Part shown: positions 1-9,802 of the stretch, one piece after another | How positions within the stretch are numbered: position 1 is the stretch's first letter | Layout of the letters: every line of letters starts with the position of its first letter | NCBI GenBank assembly: GCA_964017145.1 | Contig: OZ024849.1 | Coordinates: forward strand, 930,001-994,000 | Origin: Agrocybe praecox | Lineage: Eukaryota; Basidiomycota; Agaricomycetes; Agaricales; Agrocybaceae | Direction of reading: 5' to 3' | DNA: 64,000 bases | Notes under the pieces: generated by a model | Seen by the model: only the letters and a program-made list of their open reading frames with translations | Databases searched by the model: none | Told to the model about the DNA's origin: nothing | Translations under genes and position numbers: made by a program

Positions 1-1356
1 TGATTGGGATGAACAAGGTCAAATTTGATCATGTCGTATTGAAGACGATTCAAGATCATCTTCTCAATGAGTTTCCCCATGGTATTCAACAGCACTATGG
101 GCCGGAATGCCTTGGGGTCAGAGTATGTAGGTTTGCCTGGCTTCGGTATTATAACCGACGTCGACTCCTTAAAGTGTCTCGGCCAAGCCCCCACACGAAT
201 GCAGGCGTTGGCGAGATCGATAAGAATCGGCCATGAAACATGGTCGGGGCCGGGGGACGAAAGACTTGAACAAGACGCAAGCACCTCGTCTAATTCTAGC
301 TTGGAGAATGAGGGCCAATCCCTTTCCTGTAAGGTTGGAAGGGGATCGAGCACTGTAAGATCTACTACTCGGCCGGAGGCCGAGTTGTAGGTGTTGTGGA
401 GGGCGTCCCATAGGGAGTCCATTCCATGGCAGGGCTGTCCTTGGTATTGGATAGCTTCGCAGGCAGGTAGTTTGCGCTGTTTGACCTATTCCATTAGGTC
501 CCACGGGTGTCTGTTGGTATATGCGATTTCCGAGATTCGACTCTCGAAGAATTCGCGTTTGACATCTTTGACGATCTTTCGGAAGGCTTTCCACTTCTCG
601 TCGGTTTTATCCATATGATAAGCGGCAAGTGAGTTTGTGCACTCGTCATTCCACCATGGCTTAGAGTGCTTTGTGATTCGGGTCTCCTTTGCATGGGAAT
701 CCCACGCAGCAGTGTAGGCATCGGCTAGTGCTTGCACAACTCGCTCAACATCCTCCTTGGTTTCGAGACGTCCTCCTTCTATGCAGCGACCTTCCCGGGT
801 AACTCGGTCTTCCACGCTTTGTAAGCGTCGGAGCCTTTAACGATTGTAAAGCGGATCACGTCTTCGACGTCATCTCCTAATTTGACAGAAGCTATCAACG
901 GAATATGATCCGTTCGCCCCTGATGTTCCGGTGCACGAGTGATACGACTTCTCGCTGACTCAGCAATCCCGCGGAATACCAGATCAATGACCGAAGGCCG
1001 AAGTTCTGGATTGTTAGATATAAATGTAGGACCCGGATTGGACGGCTCAGTCCATTCTAGGTCAAGTTCGGCTGCTATGTCTAGCAGTGCAATAGCATCC
1101 CACCAATGATACGTGACATTGGGGTCCCATATCCTTGAGTGTGTGTTAAAGTCGCCTCCCATGTAATGGAAGCGGGGTAGTTCGTCGACGTGGTCTTGCA
1201 AGAACCGAATCGCTGTGCTGCCTTCATCTGAATATACGTTCATGAAGTTGTAAGTCTCGTTGCCTTGAAACAGCGAGAGAACGAGGATGTCGCGATGATC
1301 AATAAGATCTCGCCTCATCGAAGGTCGGAGCCTCTCGAGCCGTTTTGACACGTATG
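1..1356 (-). pseudogene. LINE ORF2 fragment: endonuclease C-terminal part to RT N-terminal part
   Basis: Read leftwards from 1356, the minus strand encodes the second half of an AP-type endonuclease (GGDFNTHSRIWDP around 1165-1130, then SDxID-like SVIDLVF and DHIPLIAS), a linker with KPWWNDECT, and the first part of a LINE reverse transcriptase, which runs off the left edge (IKFDLVHPNQ at 1-40). It is a decayed copy of the LINE family that fills this window. A single-base loss near 797-800 shifts the frame between the endonuclease and the linker. About 39 nt (13 codons) present in the copy at 21720-21770 are missing near 232. The right end stops abruptly at a tRNA-like sequence. Not functional. 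Confidence 0.85.
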
Positions 1357-1424
1357 CCAAGTGGTTAGAGCATCTGGTATATGTCCAGTGAGCCTGGGTT
1401 CAATCCCCAGTCTGGTCACTTCTT
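1357..1424 (+). other. tRNA-like fragment at a junction of two LINE pieces
   Basis: The stretch has an A-box-like GTGGTTAGAGC, an anticodon-stem-like CTGG/CCAG hairpin, a perfect 5-bp T stem CTGGG/CCCAG around TTCAATC (B box GGTTCAATCCC at 1398-1408) and a TCTTTT terminator at 1420-1425. No 7-bp acceptor stem forms, since the bases to the left belong to the LINE, so I read this as the 3' three quarters of a tRNA or tRNA-derived SINE trapped between two LINE fragments in opposite orientation. Confidence 0.5.
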
Positions 1425-1430
1425 TTAATA

Positions 1431-1878
1431 CTTCATTCAGGTTCCTTCGAAACTGAAATGGAGGATACACCAAGAAGCCAACGACATTAGTCGCGCTCAA
1501 GTCGAACCTGTCGGGGATTACCCGGCTACTTCTTTGGATAGTGTACGGAAGGTCGTCACTAAAACAGTACAGGAGGATTGGAAGGTACTCTTCCGAGACC
1601 CCAACTACCGAGGACATAACTTTATGCGCCTCAAGAATCTTGCCGGGGATTTACTTGAGCCGATGTGTCTTCAAGAAGGTACTTGGCTCCGTGAAGTGAA
1701 AGACGCGCATATACTGTACGTCGCGAGGATGATGAGATGCATCCTCAATCACGCTCCGATAGGTGCTTACTATGAGCGCTTCAACATTCAAGAATCTCAT
1801 GCATGCGAATGCGGCCACCACCTGCAGACGCGCGCACACATATTGCAAGTGTGTACTAAACATACATGCAAGCGAGAC
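1431..1878 (+). pseudogene. LINE ORF2, end of RNase H region and C-terminal tail
   Basis: The plus strand encodes the C-terminal part of LINE ORF2 after the RNase H core, including the conserved tail CECGHHLQTRAHILQVCTKH (about 1788-1862), a CxC/H cluster present in every copy here. The reading is interrupted at 1878 by an inverted-repeat DNA element and resumes at 9157. The DNA element duplicated GCGAGAC (1872-1878 and 9150-9156). Confidence 0.85.
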
Positions 1879-1988
1879 CAGCCAGTGCTGTCAAATTTAT
1901 GTATCAACCATGGGTAGTTGCCCAACTTAAAGTATGCATCCAGGTGGGCAGTTACCCAACTGCCCAAGATGATGCATCAAGCCCTTGG

Positions 1989-2376
1989 TGTCAGGGTTTC
2001 CCCTATTTTCCTCTATTTTTCTATATTTATTTCGCATTTTTCCCTTTTGTAGATGTGTAGATATCTTATCTGTTTCATATCTTTGATCATCTCTTGATCA
2101 TCTCTTGATTATCATTTGATTAGATACTTATCACTTTAATTTCCCATGAGCATAGCCTCATCCATTCTACATCATTCCACATCATTCTTTTACTTTCTTT
2201 ATGATGTCATTGCCTTATTCATCATTCCTTTCTATGATGTCATGGAGGAATATTCTAGAATAGCTGTAGGGTATATATACTGGACATGTATGTAGCTGTA
2301 GCCCCAGCTTCAATCTCTTAGGATATCCACTATCATTGGTGTGATCTCTTAGAATCATTGAGTGTCTCTCTCTTCA

Positions 2377-2416
<40 letters not shown>

Positions 2417-2468
2417 GCTTTGTCTTTGTTGGTGGCCTTGTCACACTGATTTTAGTGTTGCCCTGACA
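1989..2468 (+). repeat. 5' LTR of chromovirus 1
   Basis: 480 bp, bounded by TGTCAGGG...CCCTGACA. It holds a TATA-like promoter, a (TC)n microsatellite near 2385-2415 and direct repeats of CATCTCTTGAT near 2090-2110. It matches 7963-8442 over its full length. Confidence 0.97.
2271..2280 (+). promoter_or_regulatory. TATA box of the LTR promoter
   Basis: GTATATATAC, the only strong TATA-like sequence in the LTR, kept in every LTR of this family here. It probably directs genomic RNA synthesis by RNA polymerase II, with the U3/R border shortly downstream. Inference from position. Confidence 0.55.
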
Positions 2469-2995
2469 GAAGATTGAAGCTCTCTCAGACAACTCCACCA
2501 CTCACTACCCATCATCTCACTCTCATCCATATCAACCTACACTCATCTACACCAATTTATTCATCTCTCTTTCCACCATTTTCTCTCACATCCTTTCACT
2601 ACATATATCATCCTTTTCATCATCATCAACCCTTCAACCTCCAATATTCTCCCAATCTTCTACATCATTTCTCCCTCCCCAGTTTCAACATCTCCTCAAG
2701 ACATCTCTCTTTCTACTGGATTGCTCACTCTCTGCTGTGTGTTGTGTGTGAATTTGTAGATAGGGATACCAACTGTTGGGGCAGATTCAGGCCAACTGTT
2801 TCTGTCTTTGGTGGTCTAGGAAAATACCAGGTAGTCAATCCTGTGATCCTAGGTTTAGACCCACTGTGTTTGGGGTGACAACTGGGTATCTAGTATATAG
2901 TTTTTCTTAGTTACTTAGTATAGTCTCAAGGGCACTTTTTGTAGATAGCTTCTCCCACACACACACCAGAGAGCCTCTACTTTATCTGCACCAAG
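2469..2995 (+). other. Untranslated leader of chromovirus 1
   Basis: Between the 5' LTR and the gag start. I could not match the bases just after the LTR (GAAGATTGAAGC) to a tRNA 3' end, so priming may be unconventional. A Ser/Pro/His-rich open frame at 2474-2878 exists in both copies but starts at TTG and looks like pyrimidine-rich leader rather than a gene. Confidence 0.6.
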
Positions 2996-4069
2996 ATGGA
3001 CACTACCACTACTCCTACCACTACTCTTCCCTCTGTGGAGGAGCTCCTTCAACAAATATCTCTCCTTACCCAGGAGGTGGCTCTCTTAAGGCAGCAGCAG
3101 CAACAGTCAGTCACACCTCCAACCACTCAATCACCATTCTCCTCTGCTGCTAGAGAAGTCCATCCTCCCCCTCCCAGTCATGGTCCCTTTACCTTTGGTT
3201 CACAGGCTGGAATCAAGGTTTCCCCTCCTGAGCCATATGATGGCTCTATGTCAAAAGCAGAAACTTTCCTCAGTCAACTCAAATTATATTTCTATGGGAA
3301 AGGAATTACAGATGATCTTCAAAAGGTTGTTTGTGCCCTGTCCTATATGAAGGAAGGTACTGCTGGAAAATGGGCACTAGACAAAACCAAAATTCTGGAT
3401 GGAGATTATTCCAAAGAGGGTCTTTGGGATGACTTTGTCTATGAATTCAGGGAGGTATTTGGAGATCCAGACCCTGCAAGCACAGCCAGGCATAAAATGA
3501 ATCTTCTGAAGCAGGGAAGTCAAACTGCTGATGAATATGTGGCTAGCTTTAGGGAATTGGTCTCTGATACTGGGTATAATGATGCTGCCTTGGTTGAGAA
3601 GTTTCAGACTGGGTTAAATAGGTCACTCAGGGAAAAGGTCTACAATGTCCCTGATATGCCCAAGACTCTGAATGGCTGGATTTCCTGGGCTACCAAGCTG
3701 GACAGGCAGTGGAGACAGATGGAAGCCTTCAACAAGTCTACCTCTACTACCTCTTCTCCTTTCTCCAAGGCTCCTAAATCTCAGCCTAAGCCAGCAGCCC
3801 CCAGTCCTTCTCCATTTTCAAGCAGTCAGAGAGGTTTTGTTGCTCAGGCAAAGCAACCAGATGTTGTTCCCATGGAAGTTGACTCTGGATAGAGGTCAGT
3901 CAGGCCACTTATCTGCTTTAAGTGTAGAAAGCAAGGTCATAAGGCTGCTGACTGCAAATCCTCAGTCAATATCAATGCTATGAACCATGAGGAGTTGAAA
4001 GACTTCTATGGGAAACTCATTAAGGAAGAAGAAGGAAAACAACAACAGGAACAGAAGAAGAATTTTTAG
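2996..4069 (+). pseudogene. gag: Gag of chromovirus 1, with a nonsense codon
   Basis: Starts at ATG 2996 and encodes a capsid-type retrotransposon Gag (ETFLSQLKLYF... KVVCALSYMKEGTAGKW, then SFRELVSDTGYND). A TAG at 3890-3892 ends the protein at 298 residues, where the sister copy (15268) has TGG. After it the frame continues with the CCHC zinc knuckle CFKCRKQGHKAADC (about 3914-3955) and ends at TAG 4067-4069, as in the sister. As it stands the protein lacks the nucleic-acid-binding knuckle and cannot be joined to pol by frameshifting unless the stop is read through. Confidence 0.9.
4060..4069 (+). other. Putative -1 frameshift site joining gag and pol
   Basis: GAATTTTTAG: the gag frame reads AAT TTT TAG and pol is in the -1 frame (TTT TTA GAG...). 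A T5 run immediately before the stop is identical in the sister copy (16344-16353). It is not a perfect XXXYYYZ heptamer (GAATTTT). Confidence 0.55.
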
Positions 4070-7000
4070 AGGCACCATTGGTGAAGGACATGTCCCAATG
4101 GAATAGATTTAATGTATTAGAAGATGAAAATGATAAAATCAATCCTATCTCTTCTGACTCTGATACAGAAATCATGTCCTCAAATTCTGATTCTTCTCCT
4201 TCTTCTTCTACCCCTGAGAGGATATACATCTTAGGGCATAAGCCAAAGGCCTCTACCCATTTGTCAGTCATTCTCAAGACAATGGACACAGGAAAAAGGC
4301 TGTCTGTAGATGCTTTGCTTGACTCTGGAGCTACTGGTCTTTTTCTGGATACTGGTTTTGTAAAATACCATAATCTCAACACAAGGAAACTTCCAAGAGC
4401 CATTCCAGTCTACAATGTTGATGGTACTCTCAACAAAAGTGGCTCTATTCATGAGGAAGTGGACTTAATTATGGTGTACAAGAACCACACAGAAAAGGCT
4501 ACCTTTGCTGTTTGTGACTTAGGAGACAAGACTGCTATCATTGGACATACCTGGCTCTATCTACACAATCCTGATGTCAACTGGAAGTCAGGTGATGTCC
4601 AGTTTACTAGATGTCCATCTGACTGCCACATGGAAGTGATTAGAGCCAGGAGGAAGAGACAGAGGATAGCTGCAGTACAAAGAAGACAGCTCCCTCAGTT
4701 TGATGATGAAGGTGTAGATCTTGTAGATCAGTCACCTGACTTTGACTCTGAGATTGAGCCTGAGGATAGGATTTTTATTTCTTATCTCCATCCTCAGAAG
4801 CAGTCTATTAATGCTACCTCAACTGTGTCCCAGAAATTGGCAGAAGAGTCTCACCAACAGGCTGAATCCCCAAAGAAGACCTTTGAAGAAGCTGTTCCCA
4901 AGCATTATCACCAATTTAAGGGAGTTTTTTCAAAGGAATCCTTTGACAGGCTATCTGACAGAAAGCCTTGGGATCATGCTATTGAGCTAAAGCCTGGGTC
5001 TGAGCCTTACAGATCAAAGATTTATCCTCTTTCCCCAAATGAGCAAAAGGAGCTTGATGCTTTTTTGGAGGAGAATCTGAAGTCTGGTAGGATTAGACCA
5101 TCCAAGTCACCTATGGCATCCCCTGTGTTCTTTGTTAAGAAGAAGGATGGCTCTCTTAGACTAGTTCAGGACTATAGAAAGCTAAATGAAATGACCATTA
5201 AAAACTCTTACCCCTTACCTCTCATTTCTGACATCATTACCAAACTCAGCAAAGCCAAATATTTCACCAAGCTGGATGTCAGGTGGGGCTTTAACAATGT
5301 TAGAGTTAAGGAAGGGGATGAGTGGAAAGCAGCTTTCAGAACCAATAGAGGGCTGTTTGAACCACTGGTCATGTTCTTTGGCTTAACCAACAGTCCTGCA
5401 ACTTTCCAAACTATGATGAATGACATCTTTATAGAGCTTATTGATGGCAATGTGGTCATTGTGTACATGGATGACATATCGGTCTTCACTGAAACTCTTG
5501 AGCATCATAGGGAGGTAGTCAAGAAGGTCTTGCAAATCCTGGAAGATAACAAACTTTACCTTAAAGCAGAAAAATGTGAATTTGAAAAGGAAATGATTGA
5601 ATATCTTGGACTTATCATTTCACAAGGCAAGATTGAAATGGATCCTGTCAAGGTAGAGGGAGTCTCCAAATGGCCTGAACCTGAAAATGTCAAGGATGTT
5701 CAATCATTCTTGGGATTTGTTAACTTCTACAGAAGGTTCATAGAGGATTTTGCAGACATTGCCAAGCCACTTCATGAATTGACAAAGAAAGGGACAGTCT
5801 GGAGATGGGGACTTAGACATCAGGAAGCATTTGACCAGCTAAAGCTTAAGGTCACATCCTCCCCTGTTCTAATCTTCCCTGATGACAACAAACCTTATAA
5901 AGTTGAAGCAGATAGCTCAGATTATGCTACTGGAGCTGTGTTGTCTCAGGAAGGTTTGGATGGAAAATGGCATCCTGTGGCCTTTATGTCTAAGTCTCTC
6001 TCTGAAGTAGAAAGGAATTATGAGATTCATGACAAGGAGATGCTGGCTATTATCAGAGCACTAGATGAATGGAGACATTATCTTGAAGGGACTCAACATA
6101 CCTTTGAGATTTGGACAGACCACAAAAATCTAGAGTACTTTATGACTGCCCAGAAGTTAACCAGAAGGCAGGCCAGATGGTCACTCTTTTTGTCCAGATT
6201 TGATTTTTCTCTTCATCATAGGCCTGGTAAAAAGTCCTTAAAGCCAGATGCATTGTCTAGGAGATCAGACCATAAGAAGGAGGAGAATGATAATGAAAAT
6301 GTAGTTCTCCTCAAACCTTCCTACTTCAAGATCCAGGCTCTCAAACAGGGTCATACCACATTGGCTGGTCCAGAGACTGATCTTCTCAAGAAGATTAGAG
6401 AAGCAAAGGACTTTGATGAGAAAGTGGTCAAGGTAGTACAAGAGATGAAGAAGTCTTCAACCAAGAAGATAGATGGACAGGAATGGTCAGAGGAGCAAGG
6501 GCTTGTTCTCTACAGAGGAAAGGTGTATGTTCCAAAAGACAAAGACCTTAGAAGGAAAATTGTGGAACTACATCATGATGCCTATATTGCTGGACATCCA
6601 GGAAAATGGAAGACAATAGAGTTAGTCTCTAGAAATTATTGGTGGCCAGGGATGTCCCATTATATTGCAGCCTACACCAGAGGATGTGATAGATGTAATA
6701 GGACCAAGACATTCCCTGCTAAACCTGTTGGCTTCCTGACTCCTACTGAAATTCCTTCTGATGTCTGGCAGACTATTTCTGTGGATTTTATCACTGGCTT
6801 ACCTGAATGTCAAGGGTATAATGCCATCATGATAGTTGTAGACAGGCTTAGCAAGATGATTCACATTATACCTACCACAGATGAGGTCACATCTGAAGGT
6901 ACTGCTAAGCTCTACAGGGACTATGTTTGGAAATTGCATGGTCTACCTATCAAAATCATCTGTGATAGAGGTCCTCAGTTTGTCTCCAAGTTCATGAAAG

Positions 7001-7962
7001 AGCTCAACTCTATACTGGGTATTCAGACTGCTTCATCTACAGCCTACCATCCTCAAACTGATGGTCAGACTGAGAGAGTCAACCAAGAAGTAGAACAATA
7101 TCTCAGGCTCTTTATAAACCATAGACAGGATGACTGGGTAGAATGGTTGGCCTTGGCTGAATTTTCTTATAACAACAGAGTTCAGGCCTCTACCAGACAG
7201 ACACCATTCATGCTCAATAATGGTAGACATCCAAGAATGGGCACAGAACCTCTCAGAGACAGCAAGATGGACACTGTAGATACCTTTGTCAAAAACATGG
7301 AAGAGGCCAGGAAAGAAGCAGAGTCTGCACTCAAAAAGGCTGCTGATGACATGGCTAGATTCTATGATAGAAACAGAGGTGCTCCTACTGAGTACAAGGT
7401 TGGAGACATGGTTTGGCTAGATGGCAAGGATCTAAAGACTGATAGGCCTTCCAAGAAACTGGATGACAAGAGATATGGACCATACAAAATCACCAAAGTT
7501 GTTGGTTCAAATGCCTATGAATTGAAATTGCCTGCTACCATGAAGATCCATCCTGTATTCAATGTGGTCAAGCTCATGCCCCATCATCCTGATCCAGTTG
7601 GTAGAAAGCCCCCTTCCAGACCTCCACCAGTTATCAAAGGTGAAAACCCTGAATGGGAAGTTGAATACATCAAGGACAGCAGATTATTCAGAAATAAGCT
7701 GCAGTACTTGGTTAAATGGAAAAACTACCCAAATGAAGAAAGTACTTGGGAACCTGCTGAAAATTTGAAGAAGGCAGCTAAATCAATCAAGGAATTTCAT
7801 GCAAAACACCCAGCTGCTCCCAGAAAAATATCTGCTCTCACTTTTGATAGACTTTCATTTTCTCCTTTAATTAATTTTACTGAACCTCCACCTCCTCTGA
7901 AACCCTCCAAACTCAGTCATACATGTGCACATTGTGGGAAATGTGCCTTAGAGAGGGGGTGA
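4066..7962 (+). CDS. pol: Pol polyprotein of chromovirus 1 (PR-RT-RNaseH-IN-chromodomain)
   Basis: An open frame of about 1300 codons entered from gag by -1 frameshifting; the first ATG is at 4090. Numbering from 4078: aspartyl protease DSGATG at about 82; RT with DVRWGFNNV and YMDD at about 463; RNase H VEADSSDYATGAV at about 608; integrase zinc finger (HHDAYIAGH...CDRC, about 831-872), then the D,D,E core at SVDFITG (about 902), CDRGPQF (about 961) and HPQTDGQTERVNQE (about 995); chromodomain EWEVEYI...LVKWKNYP...STWEP at about 1190-1235. It ends with a tail containing HTCAHCGKC. The stop TGA abuts the 3' LTR exactly. All key residues are present, so it could still act if expressed or supply function in trans. 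Confidence 0.95.
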   Translation, partial: LEAPLVKDMSQWNRFNVLEDENDKINPISSDSDTEIMSSNSDSSPSSSTPERIYILGHKPKASTHLSVILKTMDTGKRLSVDALLDSGATGLFLDTGFVKYHNLNTRKLPRAIPVYNVDGTLNKSGSIHEEVDLIMVYKNHTEKATFAVCDLGDKTAIIGHTWLYLHNPDVNWKSGDVQFTRCPSDCHMEVIRARRKRQRIAAVQRRQLPQFDDEGVDLVDQSPDFDSEIEPEDRIFISYLHPQKQSINATSTVSQKLAEESHQQAESPKKTFEEAVPKHYHQFKGVFSKESFDRLSDRKPWDHAIELKPGSEPYRSKIYPLSPNEQKELDAFLEENLKSGRIRPSKSPMASPVFFVKKKDGSLRLVQDYRKLNEMTIKNSYPLPLISDIITKLSKAKYFTKLDVRWGFNNVRVKEGDEWKAAFRTNRGLFEPLVMFFGLTNSPATFQTMMNDIFIELIDGNVVIVYMDDISVFTETLEHHREVVKKVLQILEDNKLYLKAEKCEFEKEMIEYLGLIISQGKIEMDPVKVEGVSKWPEPENVKDVQSFLGFVNFYRRFIEDFADIAKPLHELTKKGTVWRWGLRHQEAFDQLKLKVTSSPVLIFPDDNKPYKVEADSSDYATGAVLSQEGLDGKWHPVAFMSKSLSEVERNYEIHDKEMLAIIRALDEWRHYLEGTQHTFEIWTDHKNLEYFMTAQKLTRRQARWSLFLSRFDFSLHHRPGKKSLKPDALSRRSDHKKEENDNENVVLLKPSYFKIQALKQGHTTLAGPETDLLKKIREAKDFDEKVVKVVQEMKKSSTKKIDGQEWSEEQGLVLYRGKVYVPKDKDLRRKIVELHHDAYIAGHPGKWKTIELVSRNYWWPGMSHYIAAYTRGCDRCNRTKTFPAKPVGFLTPTEIPSDVWQTISVDFITGLPECQGYNAIMIVVDRLSKMIHIIPTTDEVTSEGTAKLYRDYVWKLHGLPIKIICDRGPQFVSKFMKELNSILGIQTASSTAYHPQTDGQTERVNQEVEQYLRLFINHRQDDWVEWLALAEFSYNNRVQASTRQTPFMLNNGRHPRMGTEPLRDSKMDTVDTFVKNMEEARKEAESALKKAADDMARFYDRNRGAPTEYKVGDMVWLDGKDLKTDRPSKKLDDKRYGPYKITKVVGSNAYELKLPATMKIHPVFNVVKLMPHHPDPVGRKPPSRPPPVIKGENPEWEVEYIKDSRLFRNKLQYLVKWKNYPNEESTWEPAENLKKAAKSIKEFHAKHPAAPRKISALTFDRLSFSPLINFTEPPPPLKPSKLSHTCAHCGKCALERG
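7949..7962 (+). other. Polypurine tract, overlapping the pol stop
   Basis: TAGAGAGGGGGTGA lies directly upstream of the 3' LTR and is conserved in chromovirus 2 (20221-20234). It would prime plus-strand DNA synthesis while also coding the last Pol residues (LERG, stop). Confidence 0.75.
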
Positions 7963-8350
7963 TGTCAGGGTTTCCCCTATTTTCCTCTATTTTTCTATAT
8001 TTATTTCGCATTTTTCCCTTTTGTAGATGTGTAGATATCTTATCTCTTTCATATCTTTGATCATCTCTTGATCATCTCTTGATTATCATTTGATTAGATA
8101 CTTATCACTTTAATTTCCCATGAGCATAGCCTCATCCATTCTACATCATTCTACATCATTCTTTTACTTTCTTTATGATGTCATTGCCTTATTCATCATT
8201 CCTTTCTATGATGTCATGGAGGAATATTCTAGAATAGCTGTAGGGTATATATACTGGACATATATGTAGCTGTAGCCCCAGCTTCAATCTCTTAGGATAT
8301 CCACTATCATTGGTGTGATCTCTTAGAATCATTGCGTGTCTCTCTCTTCA

Positions 8351-8390
<40 letters not shown>

Positions 8391-8442
8391 GCTTTGTCTT
8401 TGTTGGTGGCCTTGTCACACTGATTTTAGTGTTGCCCTGACA
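7963..8442 (+). repeat. 3' LTR of chromovirus 1
   Basis: 480 bp, same boundaries as the 5' LTR. By eye it differs from it at about four sites (for example TATCTCTTTC against TATCTGTTTC and GGACATATATG against GGACATGTATG). Confidence 0.97.
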
Positions 8443-9156
8443 CTTGGGCTGGCCTATTGTGACCATTTGTGACTATAGTCATGTGTCTACTATTGATGGC
8501 ATCAAATTGCAAATGCATGACTTTTTGCTTGCCTCTATTTACATGTTTGGGCTCCACTCATATGTTTATATGGCCTCAAATACAAACAAATAATAAATAA
8601 GGATGTCAGCAGGCAGGGGCAGGCATGGTACAAAACAAACAAGGCCTTTGAGTGATGTCACATCCAAACAACCCAATAAGGCAAGAGGACTTTGAACTTT
8701 GAGATTTTGAGATAAAAGGCTTGTCATGCATGATAGATAGGAATGAGATAACATAGGATAAATAAATCTATTCATAGAACAGATTTATTTTTAGCTGCAA
8801 TTTATTTATAGAATATGTTCAGACTTGCCAAATAAGACGAATCTATTTTTAGAATATGTTTATTTTTAGTACATAATTCTATTTTTAGAACATTACATAT
8901 TTAGGTAACTCCAGACACATCTATTTTTGGCTTGAAAATCTATTTTTAGAATACTCTATCACAAAATAGTTTTGTGGCTGTGTATCAAATCACATGACTT
9001 GCACATGATTTTCACATGACTACAGCCTCTAGTCACTGTCAGTCACTCTGATGCATCATCTTGGGCAGTTGGGTAACTGCCAACCTGGATGCATACTTTA
9101 AGTTGGGTAACTACCCATAGTTGATGCATGCAACTGCCAGTAACTTGTGGCGAGAC

Positions 9157-9802
9157 GGTCGGTCACCAGAACTCCTGGTGCACATAATCAAGTTCCTGGA
9201 TGACAACGACTCAGCGTTTGCGTTCAGGCGACCCGCAGGGGTTGGATAAGCAGGTTGGGCTAAGGCTCGGCCTGCGGTACATGTTCTTCTTGGACTGCGG
9301 AACTTGTTCTGCTCAGACTTCGGATCCTTTGCCATTACAATGGCGCACGCCTTAGTACTCGGACTTGTGGGATTCGTCCTGACCCTGCAGGGGCGTTCGG
9401 AGCCTTTCAGTAGGTACCTGGGTTTGTGGGCTTCGGCCTGACCCTTCGGGGGCACTCGGGCTAAGTGGAAGCGGCGATGCGACTTGGAACGTGAAGGGAC
9501 TGCAGACTGGGCACGGCGTGGACTGTGGACTGGGCGGGGTGTGGATTGTGGGTCAGGCTCGATGCCCGACCACCATTGCTTGCACGCTTGCGATGGCGCA
9601 AGCGCCATCGAACCAGCAACACTCTGACCGCCTAACGGCGGTCTACCATCTTGGCGGGCCTAGTGCCCGCCCTCGCAGACGTAGCGTAGTATTAAATCTT
9701 GCTTAGCATGCTTTTGTATGTAATGTAGGGACCGGACTGCAATCGTGCACCGGAATACAAGTGGGACCTCGGTCTTTTGATTTTTTTTTTTTAAAAAAAA
9801 AA
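9157..9802 (+). pseudogene. LINE ORF2 end, 3' UTR and poly(A) tail
   Basis: Continues the LINE interrupted at 1878. ORF2 ends with FAFRRPAGVG and TAA (9247-9249). The GC-rich 3' UTR follows, with three hairpins near 9590-9673 (stems CGATGGCG/CGCCATCG, GACCGCC/GGCGGTC and a GGCGGGC/GCCCGCC type). The 3' end reads GGTCTTTTGATTTTT and then a long A run. The tail is joined to RT sequence of another LINE copy, which was the insertion target. Confidence 0.85.

Larger units (their letters stand above)
1989..8442 (+). mobile_element. Chromovirus 1 (Ty3/gypsy LTR retrotransposon)
   Basis: A complete 6454-bp element with two 480-bp LTRs starting TGTCAGGG and ending CCCTGACA, and the 5-bp target duplication CTTGG (1984-1988 and 8443-8447). 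Order: LTR, 527-bp leader, gag, pol, purine tract, LTR. The two LTRs differ at about four positions by eye, so insertion is recent. Pol is intact, but gag has one nonsense codon before the zinc knuckle. It landed inside inverted-repeat element copy A, itself inside a LINE. A sister copy is at 13338-20709 and a solo LTR at 39012-39489. Confidence 0.97.
1879..9149. mobile_element. Inverted-repeat DNA element, copy A (split by chromovirus 1)
   Basis: The element's own 812 bp lie at 1879-1988 and 8448-9149; the rest is the inserted chromovirus. Its ends are inverted repeats of about 80-100 bp (1900-1980 against 9130-9050, over 90% identical by eye). It is flanked by the 7-bp duplication GCGAGAC. 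Terminal bases are CAGCCAGT at one end and CACAAGTTACTGGCAG (complement) at the other. There is no coding capacity; the core is AT-rich with repeated CTATTTTTAGAA words. Four more copies lie at 25928, 29398, 47950 and 52076. It is a non-autonomous (MITE-like) element; the superfamily is not recognised. Confidence 0.85.

Noticed and set aside
2474..2878. A 134-codon gene in the chromovirus leader
   Set aside because: No ATG at the start, pyrimidine-rich composition; in the sister copy it is interrupted by the foldback element without effect on gag-pol.
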